Counted from the first letter of the stretch, positions 10,718 through 19,129 are shown. The stretch: 64,000 nt of DNA from Jiangella asiatica (GCF_004349065.1 NZ_SMKZ01000007.1:62001-126000), one strand, 5' to 3'. Made by a program: numbers and translations. Notes: generated by a model not told the origin, from the sequence alone.

Positions 10718-11866
10718 TCACGTGCCCGCACGGTTGTCGTCGGCCACCTGGGCACCGGGGAGCATGATGCCCTTTAGGTGCCCGTTGAGCGAGTCGGCGA
10801 TCTGCCGATCACGTCCGTTTGCGGCGTGCAGGTAGATGACGGCGGCGCGGGTGCTTGCGTGGCCCATCCGCTCCATCAGCTCACGCAGGTTCGCACCGCT
10901 CGCAGCGGCCAGGGTGTTCCCGGTGTGCCGCAGATCGTGAAAGTGCACGTCGGTCAGGCCCACCGCCTTGAGGGCCTTGATCCAGAGGCGGCGGAAGTTC
11001 TGGCGCCGGATGTAGCCACCCTTTGGCCCGATGAACAGGCGGCCATCCGGGCCTGGTTCGGCGAACGTCTCCACATGCCACCTCAGCGACCGGAGCAGGT
11101 CAGAGGGGATGCCGACCCGCCGCTTCCCAGCCTCGGATTTGGGGTCTTTGACCAGCAGCTCACCCGTGCTCAGCTCTACCTGCCCTCGGCGAACGTGCAC
11201 CCATCCGTCAATGAGGTCGACGTCACGACGGCGCAGCGCGGCCAGCTCGCCAAGCCGCAACGTAGTGAACGCCGCCAGGAGCACCATCGCCTGATACCGC
11301 TTGTCGATCTTCGCCATGACGGCGGCGACCTCGTCCACTGTTAGAGTCGGCCGTTCCGGACTCCGGTCAGCTCCGGCGCCCTTGATACGACACGGGTTGC
11401 GGCGAATCCGGCCGTCGTCCACGGCGGTGTTGAACATCACGCGAAGCGTCCGGTACGCCTTCGCAGCAGAGGGCCACTCAACGCCGTTGGTGAGCAGGCC
11501 AGCGTGCCAGGTCCGGATGACCTCGGGAGTGATCTCGGTCAATGCCTTGCCACCCAGCTCCGGACAGACGTGCAGCCGGAATGCAGATTCGTACCGCTCG
11601 TGTGTCGTGCGAGCGAGGTCGACGCGTTGGGCCAGCCATGCCTTTCCGAATTCGTGGAGAGTGATCTTGCCCGCGTCAGGGTCGAGCCAGTCACCGCGCC
11701 GCAGCTCGGCTTGCTTGTCGACCAGCCAGTTCACGGCATCGGTCTTGTGCTCGAAGGTGTGCGCTGCAGGGCGATCGATCCCATCCGGACCGGGGTACCG
11801 GACCTGGTAGTTGCCCGACGGCAGCCGCCGAATGCGTCCGAACTGACGACGTCTCTTCGCGGCCAT
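10718..11866 (-). CDS. int: site-specific tyrosine recombinase (AICE integrase)
   Basis: This 382-aa integrase recombines the tRNA-Ala attachment sites. An N-terminal arm-binding domain (GRIRRLPSGNYQVRYPGPDG) and a core-binding SAM-like domain (about 70-165) precede the catalytic domain. The catalytic set is visible: Arg204 in TTLRLGEL, Lys243 in VKDPKSEAGKRR, His310 and Arg313 in HDLRHTGNT, His336 in MGHAS, and the nucleophile Tyr345 in AAVIYLHA. Length and spacing are normal. It follows xis by 1 nt, so the two are made together; it reads toward the left attachment site. Confidence 0.96.
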   Translation of the reverse strand: MAAKRRRQFGRIRRLPSGNYQVRYPGPDGIDRPAAHTFEHKTDAVNWLVDKQAELRRGDWLDPDAGKITLHEFGKAWLAQRVDLARTTHERYESAFRLHVCPELGGKALTEITPEVIRTWHAGLLTNGVEWPSAAKAYRTLRVMFNTAVDDGRIRRNPCRIKGAGADRSPERPTLTVDEVAAVMAKIDKRYQAMVLLAAFTTLRLGELAALRRRDVDLIDGWVHVRRGQVELSTGELLVKDPKSEAGKRRVGIPSDLLRSLRWHVETFAEPGPDGRLFIGPKGGYIRRQNFRRLWIKALKAVGLTDVHFHDLRHTGNTLAAASGANLRELMERMGHASTRAAVIYLHAANGRDRQIADSLNGHLKGIMLPGAQVADDNRAGT

Positions 11867-11867
11867 G

Positions 11868-12050
11868 TCACGACCTCCGCGGTTCGACGGTGCCCCGCTC
11901 GATCAGCTCACTGAGAGCTGAAGCCGGGATGCGCACGTGACGGCCGACCCTGACGAAGCGGATGCGCCGTTCGGCGATCAGCCGCCGGGGAAACCGGGAC
12001 GTGGTGCCGAGCTGCTCGGCGGCCTCATCGACGGTCAACAGCCGATCCAT
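11868..12050 (-). CDS. xis: excisionase, helix-turn-helix
   Basis: This is a 60-aa protein of the excisionase/MerR-like winged-helix type: LLTVDEAAEQLGTT (first helix pair), RFPRRLIAERRI (recognition helix) and RFVRVGRHVRIPASAL (wing), then a last helix. AICE excisionases of this size lie directly before int, as here. It directs Int toward excision. Confidence rests on the fold pattern and position. Confidence 0.88.
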   Translation of the reverse strand: MDRLLTVDEAAEQLGTTSRFPRRLIAERRIRFVRVGRHVRIPASALSELIERGTVEPRRS

Positions 12051-12069
12051 GATGATGGTTCCTTTCTGC

Positions 12070-13632
12070 TCACACCGCCGGGGCGGCGGTTGATCGTGCG
12101 GTTGCCGAAAGATCGGGCGTGGTGGGTCCGGCGCGGGTCTTGGCGGTCTCGTACTGGTTGCGCCAGCGCTGCCGTTGGTTGATGGCGTGGGCGATGAGGC
12201 GGGCGTAGGAGGGTCCGTCGAGGTCGCCGGGGTGGGTGGTGGTCCAGACGAACCGCGGTGTGCCGTCTGGGGTGGTGGTGGTTGCCGAAAGCTCGTCGTG
12301 GTCGTCCATGTCGATTCCGGCTTCGGTGAGGACGGCGCGGATGACGGCGGCGCGGTCGGCGCGGTGTTGGTCGAGGCTCTTGCCGGTCCAGCGCCTGCTG
12401 ACGAGGACGCGGCGGCCGCCGAGGCCGAGGTGGTCGCGGTCGTGGGCCTTGGAGGTGCAGCGGCCGGGTTCGAGGCCGGGGCGGGGGTTCTTGGGTTGGA
12501 TGCCGTGGCGGAGCCAGTTCGCGCAGGTGGGTGAGCAGGGCAGCCACCGGACCTCGTCGGCGAGCCGGTCGATATGCGCCCTGCATGCTGCCGAGATCGG
12601 GGCTTCGCCGTCGTGGTCGTTGTGGAGGGGGTCGGTGATGGACTTCGTGAGGTACTTCGTCAGGTAGCCGATGACCCGGTCCGCCAGCGGCGTGCCGGCG
12701 ATGACGCCCTGAATGTCGACCTGCGACCCGGCCCGGATCACGTGCGCCGGCATCGCGGCCGGGTCGTCGTTGATCTCGTCCAACGCCGCGTCCCAGGACG
12801 GGAGCAGCGCGCCCGTCTGTGGGTCGGCGTATGCGTGCGCCAGCTCGTCCCACACCGGCATGGCGGCGGGGTCGGTGTGGACGGGTTCGTCGAGGTTGGG
12901 CCACCAGACCTGGTGGTAGGTCGCGGCGACCACTTGGCGGATGAGTTTGCGGGGGATGGCTCCGCGGATGGCGGCGTGCAGGTGCGGGGCGAGGCGGCGT
13001 TGGGGTTCGACGGTGGCGAAGTACTGCACGTTGTAGCCGGTGGCGCGGCGGAGGTTCTGCCAGAACCGGTCCACCAGCTTCGGGAAGTGCATCGCATCCA
13101 GCGCGGCGCGGCGGTAGTCGTAGGTGGCCGGGTCGGCCGGGGCACCTTCGCTGGTGACGCGTCCGTAGGAGGGCAGGGTGAGGGTGAGGAACATGGAGGG
13201 CCGGTAGGTCTTGCCGTCCGGGGCCTCGAAGATGCGGCCGGTGGTGCGGTCGGACACCTCCAGCCTCGGGATGTTCGGCGCGTCCTGGCGCCGGCGGGTC
13301 GACCTGACCCGCCGACCCGTGTCCTCGTACTCGTCGGCTTGGCCGTCGTTCTCGGGCTCGTCGTCCTGGTTGTCGGGTTCGGGTCGGGGTGGGTCGTGGT
13401 CGAGGTGCCAGCCTTCGCGGCATTGCTGGATCCGCAGCCGGCGGGCGGTGTCGGCGCAGGAGGGGCAGACCTTGGCGCGGGTGGCCCCGCACGCGATCAC
13501 CACCGTGCGGGTGGTGCCGGTGAGGGTGTCGGTGACGTGTTGCAGGATCGGCCGCACACACACGCCCTGCCGTGCTGCGAGCTCGCGCAGGGTCGCGTCG
13601 TCGGGCAGCCCGGCCGACAACGGGGTGGTCAC
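12070..13632 (-). CDS. rep: replication initiator protein (RepSA-like)
   Basis: This 520-aa protein probably nicks the element's origin for rolling-circle replication of the excised circle. An N-terminal Cys pair (CPSCADTARR) may bind zinc. The HUH-type motifs are present: motif I FLTLTLPSYG near residue 150, motif II PHLHAAIRG near 220, and a tyrosine motif YLTKYLTKS near 330. The size agrees with pSAM2 RepSA-type initiators. The start overlaps the end of the translocase gene by 4 nt. The double-strand origin was not recognised. Confidence 0.85.
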   Translation of the reverse strand: MTTPLSAGLPDDATLRELAARQGVCVRPILQHVTDTLTGTTRTVVIACGATRAKVCPSCADTARRLRIQQCREGWHLDHDPPRPEPDNQDDEPENDGQADEYEDTGRRVRSTRRRQDAPNIPRLEVSDRTTGRIFEAPDGKTYRPSMFLTLTLPSYGRVTSEGAPADPATYDYRRAALDAMHFPKLVDRFWQNLRRATGYNVQYFATVEPQRRLAPHLHAAIRGAIPRKLIRQVVAATYHQVWWPNLDEPVHTDPAAMPVWDELAHAYADPQTGALLPSWDAALDEINDDPAAMPAHVIRAGSQVDIQGVIAGTPLADRVIGYLTKYLTKSITDPLHNDHDGEAPISAACRAHIDRLADEVRWLPCSPTCANWLRHGIQPKNPRPGLEPGRCTSKAHDRDHLGLGGRRVLVSRRWTGKSLDQHRADRAAVIRAVLTEAGIDMDDHDELSATTTTPDGTPRFVWTTTHPGDLDGPSYARLIAHAINQRQRWRNQYETAKTRAGPTTPDLSATARSTAAPAV

Positions 13633-15134
13633 GTGCGCACCCCCGCAGCCTCACCCTCGGTCTCGCCCTGGTCCGCGCCGTCGCCCTGTTCGGAGTCCTC
13701 CGTGTCGGTGTCGGGTGCGGGTGTGCCGAGGTCGGTGAGGTCGCGGCGTAGGGCGGTGGTGCGGGTGGCGATGGCCTGGGCGGTGTGTTCGTCGACGAGG
13801 GGGAAGCGGACCCGTTCGAGCCGGCCAGTGTCGGTGGCGACGACGGCGACGCCGCGGTGGGCTTCGCCGATGTCAACCGGGGACACGTCGGCGTCGTTGA
13901 CGACCGGTCCGAGGATGGCTTCGGCGGATTCGCGGGACATGACCCGCCACGCCGTCCTGACGGAGGCGTTGTCGCGGATGCCGGTGGGGATCGCATCGGC
14001 CGTGGGTTTCTGGGTGAGTAGGCGGGTGATGATGCCGGCGGAGCGGCCCTTCTTCACCAGCGCCGACAACCGAGCGGTGATGCGCTGCGCGGTGGCTTTG
14101 GTGTCGGGGTCCATGCCTTTGGTGTCGGTGAAGGTCTGCACCTCGTCCACGACCAGGAACACCACCGGATGCTGCGCCTCGAGGGGCAGGTTCCAGAAGT
14201 TCGCCTCACCCCGCAGGGTCTTCTGCGTCTTGAGCCGGTGCCGCATCAACCCGTGCACCTGCTCCACCACCTGCAGGACGGTGTCCAGGTGCTCGTCTTC
14301 AGCGGAGTACGCGGCGGCGCGGGGGACGATCCAGGACCAGTCCTCCCCACCCTTCCCATCGATGACGACGTATTGGACGGCGGGGTTCTGGATCAGCCCA
14401 CACGCCAGCGACGTTTCACCGGCGGTCTTCCCCGACCCGGGGACGCCACCGCCGACCTCAGCGGACACGTTCGCGTAGTTCCGGGTCCGCCATTCCCCGT
14501 CTTCCCCGATGGCGAACCGCACCACGCGCAGGTCCGTCACGGCGGGGACGTCGTCAAGGACGACCGGTTCGGCCAGCACGTTTCGCTCGACCAGGGTCAG
14601 CTCCACTCGCCCGGGCGCGGAGGACGCGACGCGGACTTCCGGGACGCCGAGCGCGTGGGCCAGGTCGTCGGCCTGCCGGGCGTAGTCCGCCGGCGCCTGA
14701 CCGGGCAGGAGGCGCACGTGCAGCATGTCACCGACCGGGGCCAGGCTCACCTTGTCGAGCGAGGGGGTGAGGGTGTCGCCGGTGGGGGTGGTCTTGTGCA
14801 GCTCGCACGCCCGGATCACTGCCGCCCACCGGGGCCGGTGCACATGCCGGAGCCGATGCCGGGCCACCATCCGGCCCACGAACCATCCGTGCGACCGGGG
14901 GTGCACGGCCCGCCAGGTCAGCGACAACAGCGGCAGCGCCACCACGAGCATCACGACGCCGAGCCAACCGAACGCCGAGTAGGCATACAGGCCGGCGCAG
15001 ACGACGGCGACGGGTGCCTTGAACCGCCACAGCAGCCGGATCAGCCACCACCCGGTCAGCACCGACACCGCGCCGCCTACGACCGGGCGGGGCAGCACCA
15101 GCACGGCTCGTAGGAACCGCAACGCGTTCACCAT
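13629..15134 (-). CDS. FtsK/SpoIIIE-type DNA translocase (AICE transfer protein, TraSA/TraB-like)
   Basis: This 501-aa motor moves double-stranded element DNA between mycelial cells. Two N-terminal membrane helices (about 17-35 and 40-72) precede a basic linker. The ATPase has Walker A GGVPGSGKTAG near residue 233, Walker B VVFLVVDEVQTF near 325, and the FtsK-like block IRDNASVRTAWRVMSRESAEAILG near 392. The tail after residue 465 is acidic (DTDTEDSEQGDG). AICEs need only this protein for transfer, not a type IV system. A homologous scrap lies beyond the right attachment site at 26926-27050. Confidence 0.9.
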   Translation of the reverse strand: MVNALRFLRAVLVLPRPVVGGAVSVLTGWWLIRLLWRFKAPVAVVCAGLYAYSAFGWLGVVMLVVALPLLSLTWRAVHPRSHGWFVGRMVARHRLRHVHRPRWAAVIRACELHKTTPTGDTLTPSLDKVSLAPVGDMLHVRLLPGQAPADYARQADDLAHALGVPEVRVASSAPGRVELTLVERNVLAEPVVLDDVPAVTDLRVVRFAIGEDGEWRTRNYANVSAEVGGGVPGSGKTAGETSLACGLIQNPAVQYVVIDGKGGEDWSWIVPRAAAYSAEDEHLDTVLQVVEQVHGLMRHRLKTQKTLRGEANFWNLPLEAQHPVVFLVVDEVQTFTDTKGMDPDTKATAQRITARLSALVKKGRSAGIITRLLTQKPTADAIPTGIRDNASVRTAWRVMSRESAEAILGPVVNDADVSPVDIGEAHRGVAVVATDTGRLERVRFPLVDEHTAQAIATRTTALRRDLTDLGTPAPDTDTEDSEQGDGADQGETEGEAAGVRT

Positions 15135-15140
15135 GGGCGG

Positions 15141-15335
15141 TCACCGCCCGCCGAGGTGGTCGTCGGCGAGGGTGGCGGCGACGGCGGCGCGGGCTCGGGC
15201 CTCGAACCGTTCGGTCCGGGTGGTGACCCAGCAGTCCGGGCACAATGTGCCGGCGCCGTGCAGCACCATCCCCGCCCCGTTCAGCCGGCCGGTGCAGCGG
15301 TTGCAGTTCCGGGTGTGCAGGCGTGGTCGTTTCAC
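15141..15335 (-). CDS. small zinc-ribbon protein, AICE backbone
   Basis: This is a 64-aa protein with two Cys pairs (CNRC near residue 11 and CPDC near 32) and a basic, Ala-rich C-terminal helix. Its GTG start overlaps the stop of the gene before it (GTGA), and it ends 7 nt before the translocase start. It is probably a zinc-binding DNA- or protein-contact module. The family is not recognised. Confidence 0.6.
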   Translation of the reverse strand: MKRPRLHTRNCNRCTGRLNGAGMVLHGAGTLCPDCWVTTRTERFEARARAAVAATLADDHLGGR

Positions 15336-15490
15336 AGGTGTTCACTCCTCAGGGCGGTCAGCCGGGCGTACCGGGACCGATCGACTTCGTGGCAGTCGGT
15401 GCAGGTGGCGTCGCCGGTGCCGGGGTGGAACCACACCTCCACGGCATCCACGCCACGGCCGCATCTGGAGCAGGCGGTCAGGACGGCCAC
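15332..15490 (-). CDS. small Cys-rich protein, AICE backbone
   Basis: This is a 52-aa protein starting at GTG 15490, inside the last codons of the preceding gene. It has a CSRC pair near residue 7 and CTDC near residue 31, with VEVWFHPGTGDATC between them: a treble-clef or zinc-ribbon pattern. A longer reading from 15667 is rejected because that part is Arg-rich shadow of another gene. Function is unknown. Confidence 0.5.
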   Translation of the reverse strand: MAVLTACSRCGRGVDAVEVWFHPGTGDATCTDCHEVDRSRYARLTALRSEHL

Positions 15491-15654
15491 GACAACCCAC
15501 CGCCTCGCCAGTCCTGCGGGACGGGCAGACAGGCCGGACAGCGGGCGTTCCCGAGGATGTCGCCGTCTGCGAACACGAACCAGGCACCCGCCTCGCCGGT
15601 ATCGGCCGTGGCGGCGCCGCACACGTCGCACGACAGAACGACGCGGGGGTTCAT
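15478..15654 (-). CDS. small zinc-finger protein, AICE backbone
   Basis: This is a 58-aa protein from ATG 15654, overlapping the stop of the preceding gene (ATGA). It has CDVC near residue 9 and CPAC near residue 41, with a hydrophobic AWFVFADGDI between them. The spacing fits a single zinc ribbon. It is one of four consecutive small Cys-pair proteins. Function is unknown. Confidence 0.55.
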   Translation of the reverse strand: MNPRVVLSCDVCGAATADTGEAGAWFVFADGDILGNARCPACLPVPQDWRGGGLSWPS

Positions 15655-15833
15655 CGCTTCCCACCACCCCGACTGGCTCGCCGGCGGACCGGTTTCACGA
15701 CGGGGGCGCAGTCCCGGCACGGCTGGTCGGGTGTGGTGGCGCGGACTTTGTCGCAGACCGGGCAGTGAAACGCGTACGCCGTCTGGGTCGTGTCGTGTGG
15801 GAGCAGCCCGAACAGGACCGGGTCGCCGTTCAC
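15651..15833 (-). CDS. small zinc-ribbon protein, AICE backbone
   Basis: This is a 60-aa protein with CPVC near residue 24 and CRDC near residue 39, a zinc-ribbon arrangement, and a strongly basic C-terminus (VRRRASRGGGKR) suited to nucleic-acid contact. Both ends overlap the neighbouring genes by 4 nt (ATGA). Function is unknown. Confidence 0.6.
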   Translation of the reverse strand: MNGDPVLFGLLPHDTTQTAYAFHCPVCDKVRATTPDQPCRDCAPVVKPVRRRASRGGGKR

Positions 15834-15997
15834 GGTCGATCACCACCGCAACGGGTGATCTGCGTCGTGTCGACGGCGCGGGACCGCTCCGCTTCGGCGT
15901 CGACGGTCGCGGCCGCGATCTGCGCAGCGGTCAGCACGAGGACGGCGAGGATGGTTAGTAGGGCGAGCGGGAGTCGCCAGAACGTAAGCTTGGGCAC
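15830..15997 (-). CDS. small single-pass membrane protein, AICE backbone
   Basis: This is a 55-aa protein, GTG start at 15997, with GGAGGGG just upstream (about 16003-16009) as the ribosome-binding site. One membrane helix (LPLALLTILAVLVLTAAQIAAA) is followed by a short polar tail. Its stop overlaps the next start (ATGA, 15830-15833), so it heads the translationally coupled chain. Small membrane proteins beside the translocase in streptomycete elements (Spd) aid intramycelial spread; that role is only a possibility here. Confidence 0.55.
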   Translation of the reverse strand: MPKLTFWRLPLALLTILAVLVLTAAQIAAATVDAEAERSRAVDTTQITRCGGDRP

Positions 15998-16081
15998 ACC
16001 AATCCCCTCCCTACGGGGGTGGTTGGGGCCACCGGGGACGGGGACGGTTTCCTAGGCCTTGCACCCGTCCCCGGTGGGGTC

Positions 16082-16612
16082 TCATCGCGAGATCGCGGTC
16101 ACCGGGCCGTTCGTCGCGTCGCTCACCGCCGCCAACCGCGCCACCAACGCGTCATCACTGGCGGGCGGGTAGAGCCAGGCCGGGAGCTGGGCGTGCACGA
16201 TCGCCAACCAGTCGGCCAGGACGGCGGCGCCGCGCTGATCGAACGACACATCGGTCAAGGACCACGCTGTGCGCCCGGCCAGCGTCGCCACGAGCCGGAT
16301 CAGGTTCTTCTCCCCGCTGGACATGACACCGAACGCGTGCGCCTCCGGCGTCGACGTCGGGCCGTTGGCCTCCCACCGCGCATACGCGGCATCGTCCTCC
16401 GGTGCCCGACGCCGACGCTCATACTCCGCCCAGGCGGCCTGGTTGGCCTCGCAGTCGCGGACAGCTTGGGCGATGGTGTCGGGCCAGTTGACGTCATGGT
16501 CCAGCGGGCCGGCGATCCGCTCGGCCAGCTGGCGCACCCACGCATGCCGAGCGGCCAGCCAGTCCGCCGCCAGATACGGCGACGGCGGTACCTCGAAAGT
16601 CTCGGGCATCAT
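16082..16612 (-). CDS. conserved AICE protein of unknown function
   Basis: This is a 176-aa soluble, mostly helical protein. Trp-rich segments (ADWLAARHAWVRQLAERIAG; QAAWAEYERRR) are followed by a more conserved-looking C-terminal half with SSGEKNLIRLVATLAG and FDQRGAAVLADWLAIV. No catalytic motif is evident. Its start overlaps the stop of the Pra-like gene (TGATG), so they form one transcription unit. It is not recognised as a named family. Confidence 0.65.
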   Translation of the reverse strand: MMPETFEVPPSPYLAADWLAARHAWVRQLAERIAGPLDHDVNWPDTIAQAVRDCEANQAAWAEYERRRRAPEDDAAYARWEANGPTSTPEAHAFGVMSSGEKNLIRLVATLAGRTAWSLTDVSFDQRGAAVLADWLAIVHAQLPAWLYPPASDDALVARLAAVSDATNGPVTAISR

Positions 16613-17097
16613 CAGTTCGCCTTCGCCTCAGCCGCGGCCTTGCCCTCACCGCTCGGCTTGCCGTCGCCGCGGCCAGCAGCAGGACGGGCAGCAGCCGGGG
16701 TGCCGGGTGTCTTGACGCCGGTGGCGCGGTACTCATACCCCAGGTACTTGAACTCGCCCTGACCCATCACCTTCGGCGACGCCGTCACCCCGACCAGCTC
16801 CACCGGCCGCATCCCTGGCAACACCTCATCCGGCAACGGAGCCGGCTGCACCTCCGCGGTGAAGATCACCTCGAAGCTGGCGCGCTTCGCCTTCGCCTCA
16901 TCCGGGTCCGTCACCGTGGCCTTCCACTGCCGCAAACCGGTGACCTCGTCCACCCGCTGCCGCTGCTCACGACCACGAGCCCGGTCATCCTGCGACTGAT
17001 ACTCCAGATCCGGCTCGATCTCACCGACCATCACCAGACCACGCGGGAACGCCTCACCGAACTCCACCGGGAACCGATGCCCCTTGATCAACGCCAT
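16612..17097 (-). CDS. putative Pra-like activator of element replication/excision
   Basis: This is a 161-aa protein at the head of the minus-strand operon. The first 110 residues (GHRFPVEFGEAFPRGLVMVG, VTGLRQW, SFEVIFTA, GEFKYLGYEYRATG) look like the Pra family annotated as plasmid replication, integration and excision activator. The last 35 residues are a disordered Ala/Lys/Gly tail. In pSAM2, pra switches on rep-xis-int. Here the gene is first in a chain that ends in rep, xis and int, which fits that role. The family call is from memory of the pattern and is moderate. Confidence 0.5.
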   Translation of the reverse strand: MALIKGHRFPVEFGEAFPRGLVMVGEIEPDLEYQSQDDRARGREQRQRVDEVTGLRQWKATVTDPDEAKAKRASFEVIFTAEVQPAPLPDEVLPGMRPVELVGVTASPKVMGQGEFKYLGYEYRATGVKTPGTPAAARPAAGRGDGKPSGEGKAAAEAKAN

Positions 17098-17112
17098 GAC
17101 CTAACCTCCATC

Positions 17113-17210
17113 TGTATAGGGGACTACACAACAAGGTAGGTGGTCCTCACGACCCTGTCCACCCCCCTATACATTGAATCTTTGCCGAACCTGTCCATCC
17201 CCCTAGACTC
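17113..17210. promoter_or_regulatory. divergent promoter region with three CCCCTATAC-type sites
   Basis: Between the divergent Pra-like and regulator genes lie TGTATAGGGG (17113-17122), its exact inverse CCCCTATACA (17164-17173), and a variant CCCCTAGACT (about 17199-17208). The last two sit in a 36-bp direct repeat that begins CCTGTCCA. TATACA and TAGACT also resemble -10 hexamers, so a bound protein would block the promoters. These are candidate operators for the adjacent HTH protein. Confidence 0.55.
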
Positions 17211-17238
17211 AGCGCCACGACACGTACCGGGGAGCACC

Positions 17239-18081
17239 GTGACTGACCAGGTAGAGCGCATCGCAGCCATCGACGACCGATTCGAGCTGCTGCGCGAGGC
17301 AAGCGAGCGCATCAATGTCGCCCAACGCGAAGTCACCGAGCTCGCCCGACTGCGACGCCGAGTGATCCAAGAGCTACGAGACCAAGGCCTGTCCTACGCC
17401 GATATCGCTGCCGCCGCCGGCGTCACTCGTGGCCGGATCTTTCAGCTTCGTCAGGTTGGACCGGCTCCAGAGGCCGCACTGCTCGGAAGCGGACAGGTCG
17501 AGGTCCTGACTCCACTCAAGCGCGAGGCTGGCAACGCGCGGCCCGTTGTGGCTGCCGAAGACTTCACCGCTGCTCAGCGCCTGGGCGAACTGGCCCGATC
17601 CCTGCGCTTGGACGTGGAGTACGAGCAGATCCCCACCACCGGCAAGGTCAACCTGAATCGGGACAACCTCATCGTCATCTGCGGACCAAGGCTCTCCGAG
17701 CCGGTAGCGAACGTGCTCAGCCGCGACCCGGTCATCCAGTTCGAACGAGCACCCGACGGACCTTGGACCCTGCACGACACCCGGACCAGCGCGACCTACC
17801 GGTCAGGACCGGACAGCACGCCAGAAGTAGCATTCGACGTCGCCTACCTCGGCCGGCTCCCACGACCGGACCGTGAGGGCACCATTCTCGTGCTCACGGG
17901 CATCCATCCGCCCGGATCACTAGGTGTCGTACACCTGCTCACCAGCGACTTGGCCGCGCTCTACGAGCAAGCCGGCACCGAGCCGTTCTCCACAGTCGTC
18001 GGCGTCGACTACGACTCTGATACGCACGAGCCCGTGGCCGTTCGCCTGCTCACGCCGATCTACCGCCACGAGGACCACTGA
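17239..18081 (+). CDS. HTH regulator with C-terminal putative ligand-binding domain, AICE control protein
   Basis: This is a 280-aa protein starting at GTG 17239 with GGGGAG about 5 nt upstream; in-frame codons before it run through the operator region. Residues about 40-68 form a sigma-70 region 4-like HTH (RRRVIQELRDQGLSYADIAAAAGVTRGRIFQLRQ). The C-terminal half, from DNLIVICGPRLSEPVANVLS to GILVLTGIHP-like GTILVLTGIHPPGSLGVVHL, is an alpha/beta domain with Rossmann-like strands. I cannot assign it to a named family with certainty. The gene overlaps a PP2C gene (TGATG) and faces the transfer operon, so it probably controls it. Confidence 0.7.
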   Translation: MTDQVERIAAIDDRFELLREASERINVAQREVTELARLRRRVIQELRDQGLSYADIAAAAGVTRGRIFQLRQVGPAPEAALLGSGQVEVLTPLKREAGNARPVVAAEDFTAAQRLGELARSLRLDVEYEQIPTTGKVNLNRDNLIVICGPRLSEPVANVLSRDPVIQFERAPDGPWTLHDTRTSATYRSGPDSTPEVAFDVAYLGRLPRPDREGTILVLTGIHPPGSLGVVHLLTSDLAALYEQAGTEPFSTVVGVDYDSDTHEPVAVRLLTPIYRHEDH

Positions 18082-18920
18082 TGCGCGCACAGCTCGCGTC
18101 AATCCCCGCGAAGCCGGGTCAGGAAAATGAGGATTTCGCCGCCGTCACTACGAATGCCGCGGTTGTGATCGACGGCGCCGGAACACCGGCCGGCTCCACC
18201 TCCGGATGCCGGCACGGAGTCGCCTGGTACAGCCGAATGCTCGGCTCCGCCCTCACACATCAACTCGCCGATCAGCACCAGCCGATCAGCACTTGCCTAG
18301 CCGCAGCCATCAGCAACGTCACACGACTGCACAGAGACACCTGCGACCTCGACCACCCTGGCACACCTTCGGCAACCGTCACGGCAATCCGCGAACAAGG
18401 CGGAACGTTTGAGTACATCGTCCTCGCCGACTCGCCTCTCGTCCTCGACCTTGCCACCGGCCCGATGGTGATCTGCGACGACCGGGAAGCAAGGATCGGC
18501 GCTCGCTACCGCTCAGCCATGGACGCAGCTCCCAATGGCACCGCCGCCCACACAACCGCCCTACGCGAGTACGTCGAGACCATGCGGAATCACCGCAACC
18601 GGGTCGGTGGCTTCTGGGTCGCCAGCACAGATCCCACAGCCGCCGAGCACGCCGTCACAGGATCGCTGGCGATAAGCGACGTCCGTGCTGCTGCGCTTCT
18701 CAGCGACGGCGCCAGCAGGCCGGTAGACCGCTTCCAGCTCATCGACTGGCAGACCCTACTCCAGCTCATCGACAGACATGGGCCCGAACACCTCCTACGG
18801 CTTGTGCGAGAGGCCGAGACGTCGGACCCCGACGGCAAGAGGTGGCCGCGCGGCAAGGCCACCGATGATGCGACAGCTGTCTACTCAGAGCCGAGCTTGC
18901 CAGGCAATGCCAGCTCGTAG
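18081..18920 (+). CDS. PP2C-like protein phosphatase
   Basis: This is a 279-aa protein translationally coupled to the HTH regulator. PP2C metal-site signatures are visible: ENEDFAAV at about 15-22, VVIDGAGTP at about 28-36 (in place of the usual DGMGG), a central loop LADSPLVLDL, and the final KATDDATAVY, whose Asp pair closes the metal site. The order matches PPM phosphatases or their integrase-associated relatives, although the DG-G motif is variant. Its substrate may be the partner regulator or a host kinase target; that is inferred only from the pairing. Confidence 0.72.
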   Translation: MRAQLASIPAKPGQENEDFAAVTTNAAVVIDGAGTPAGSTSGCRHGVAWYSRMLGSALTHQLADQHQPISTCLAAAISNVTRLHRDTCDLDHPGTPSATVTAIREQGGTFEYIVLADSPLVLDLATGPMVICDDREARIGARYRSAMDAAPNGTAAHTTALREYVETMRNHRNRVGGFWVASTDPTAAEHAVTGSLAISDVRAAALLSDGASRPVDRFQLIDWQTLLQLIDRHGPEHLLRLVREAETSDPDGKRWPRGKATDDATAVYSEPSLPGNASS

Positions 18921-19129
18921 CCCAACGCAGGGCACTGGCCCTCTACTCAGCCCCCTGCGAGGGCTCCAGCGCGTGTCGCCCACGCTCGCAACCCTGCGGC
19001 GACGAGCCATCGAGCAAATGTTCGAAGACTAGTTCCCCGTTCGACGGCATGGCCTGCTTGCGCCGAGCCTCGGTCACGATAGATTCACCATGGCGAGCCC
19101 GTCGGCGACGGCGAGAGGGGTGGGCAAAC

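Noticed and set aside
12035-13996. 653-aa Pro/Arg-rich minus-strand frame over the rep gene
   Set aside because: Low-complexity shadow; the Rep frame has HUH motifs and proper overlaps with its neighbours.
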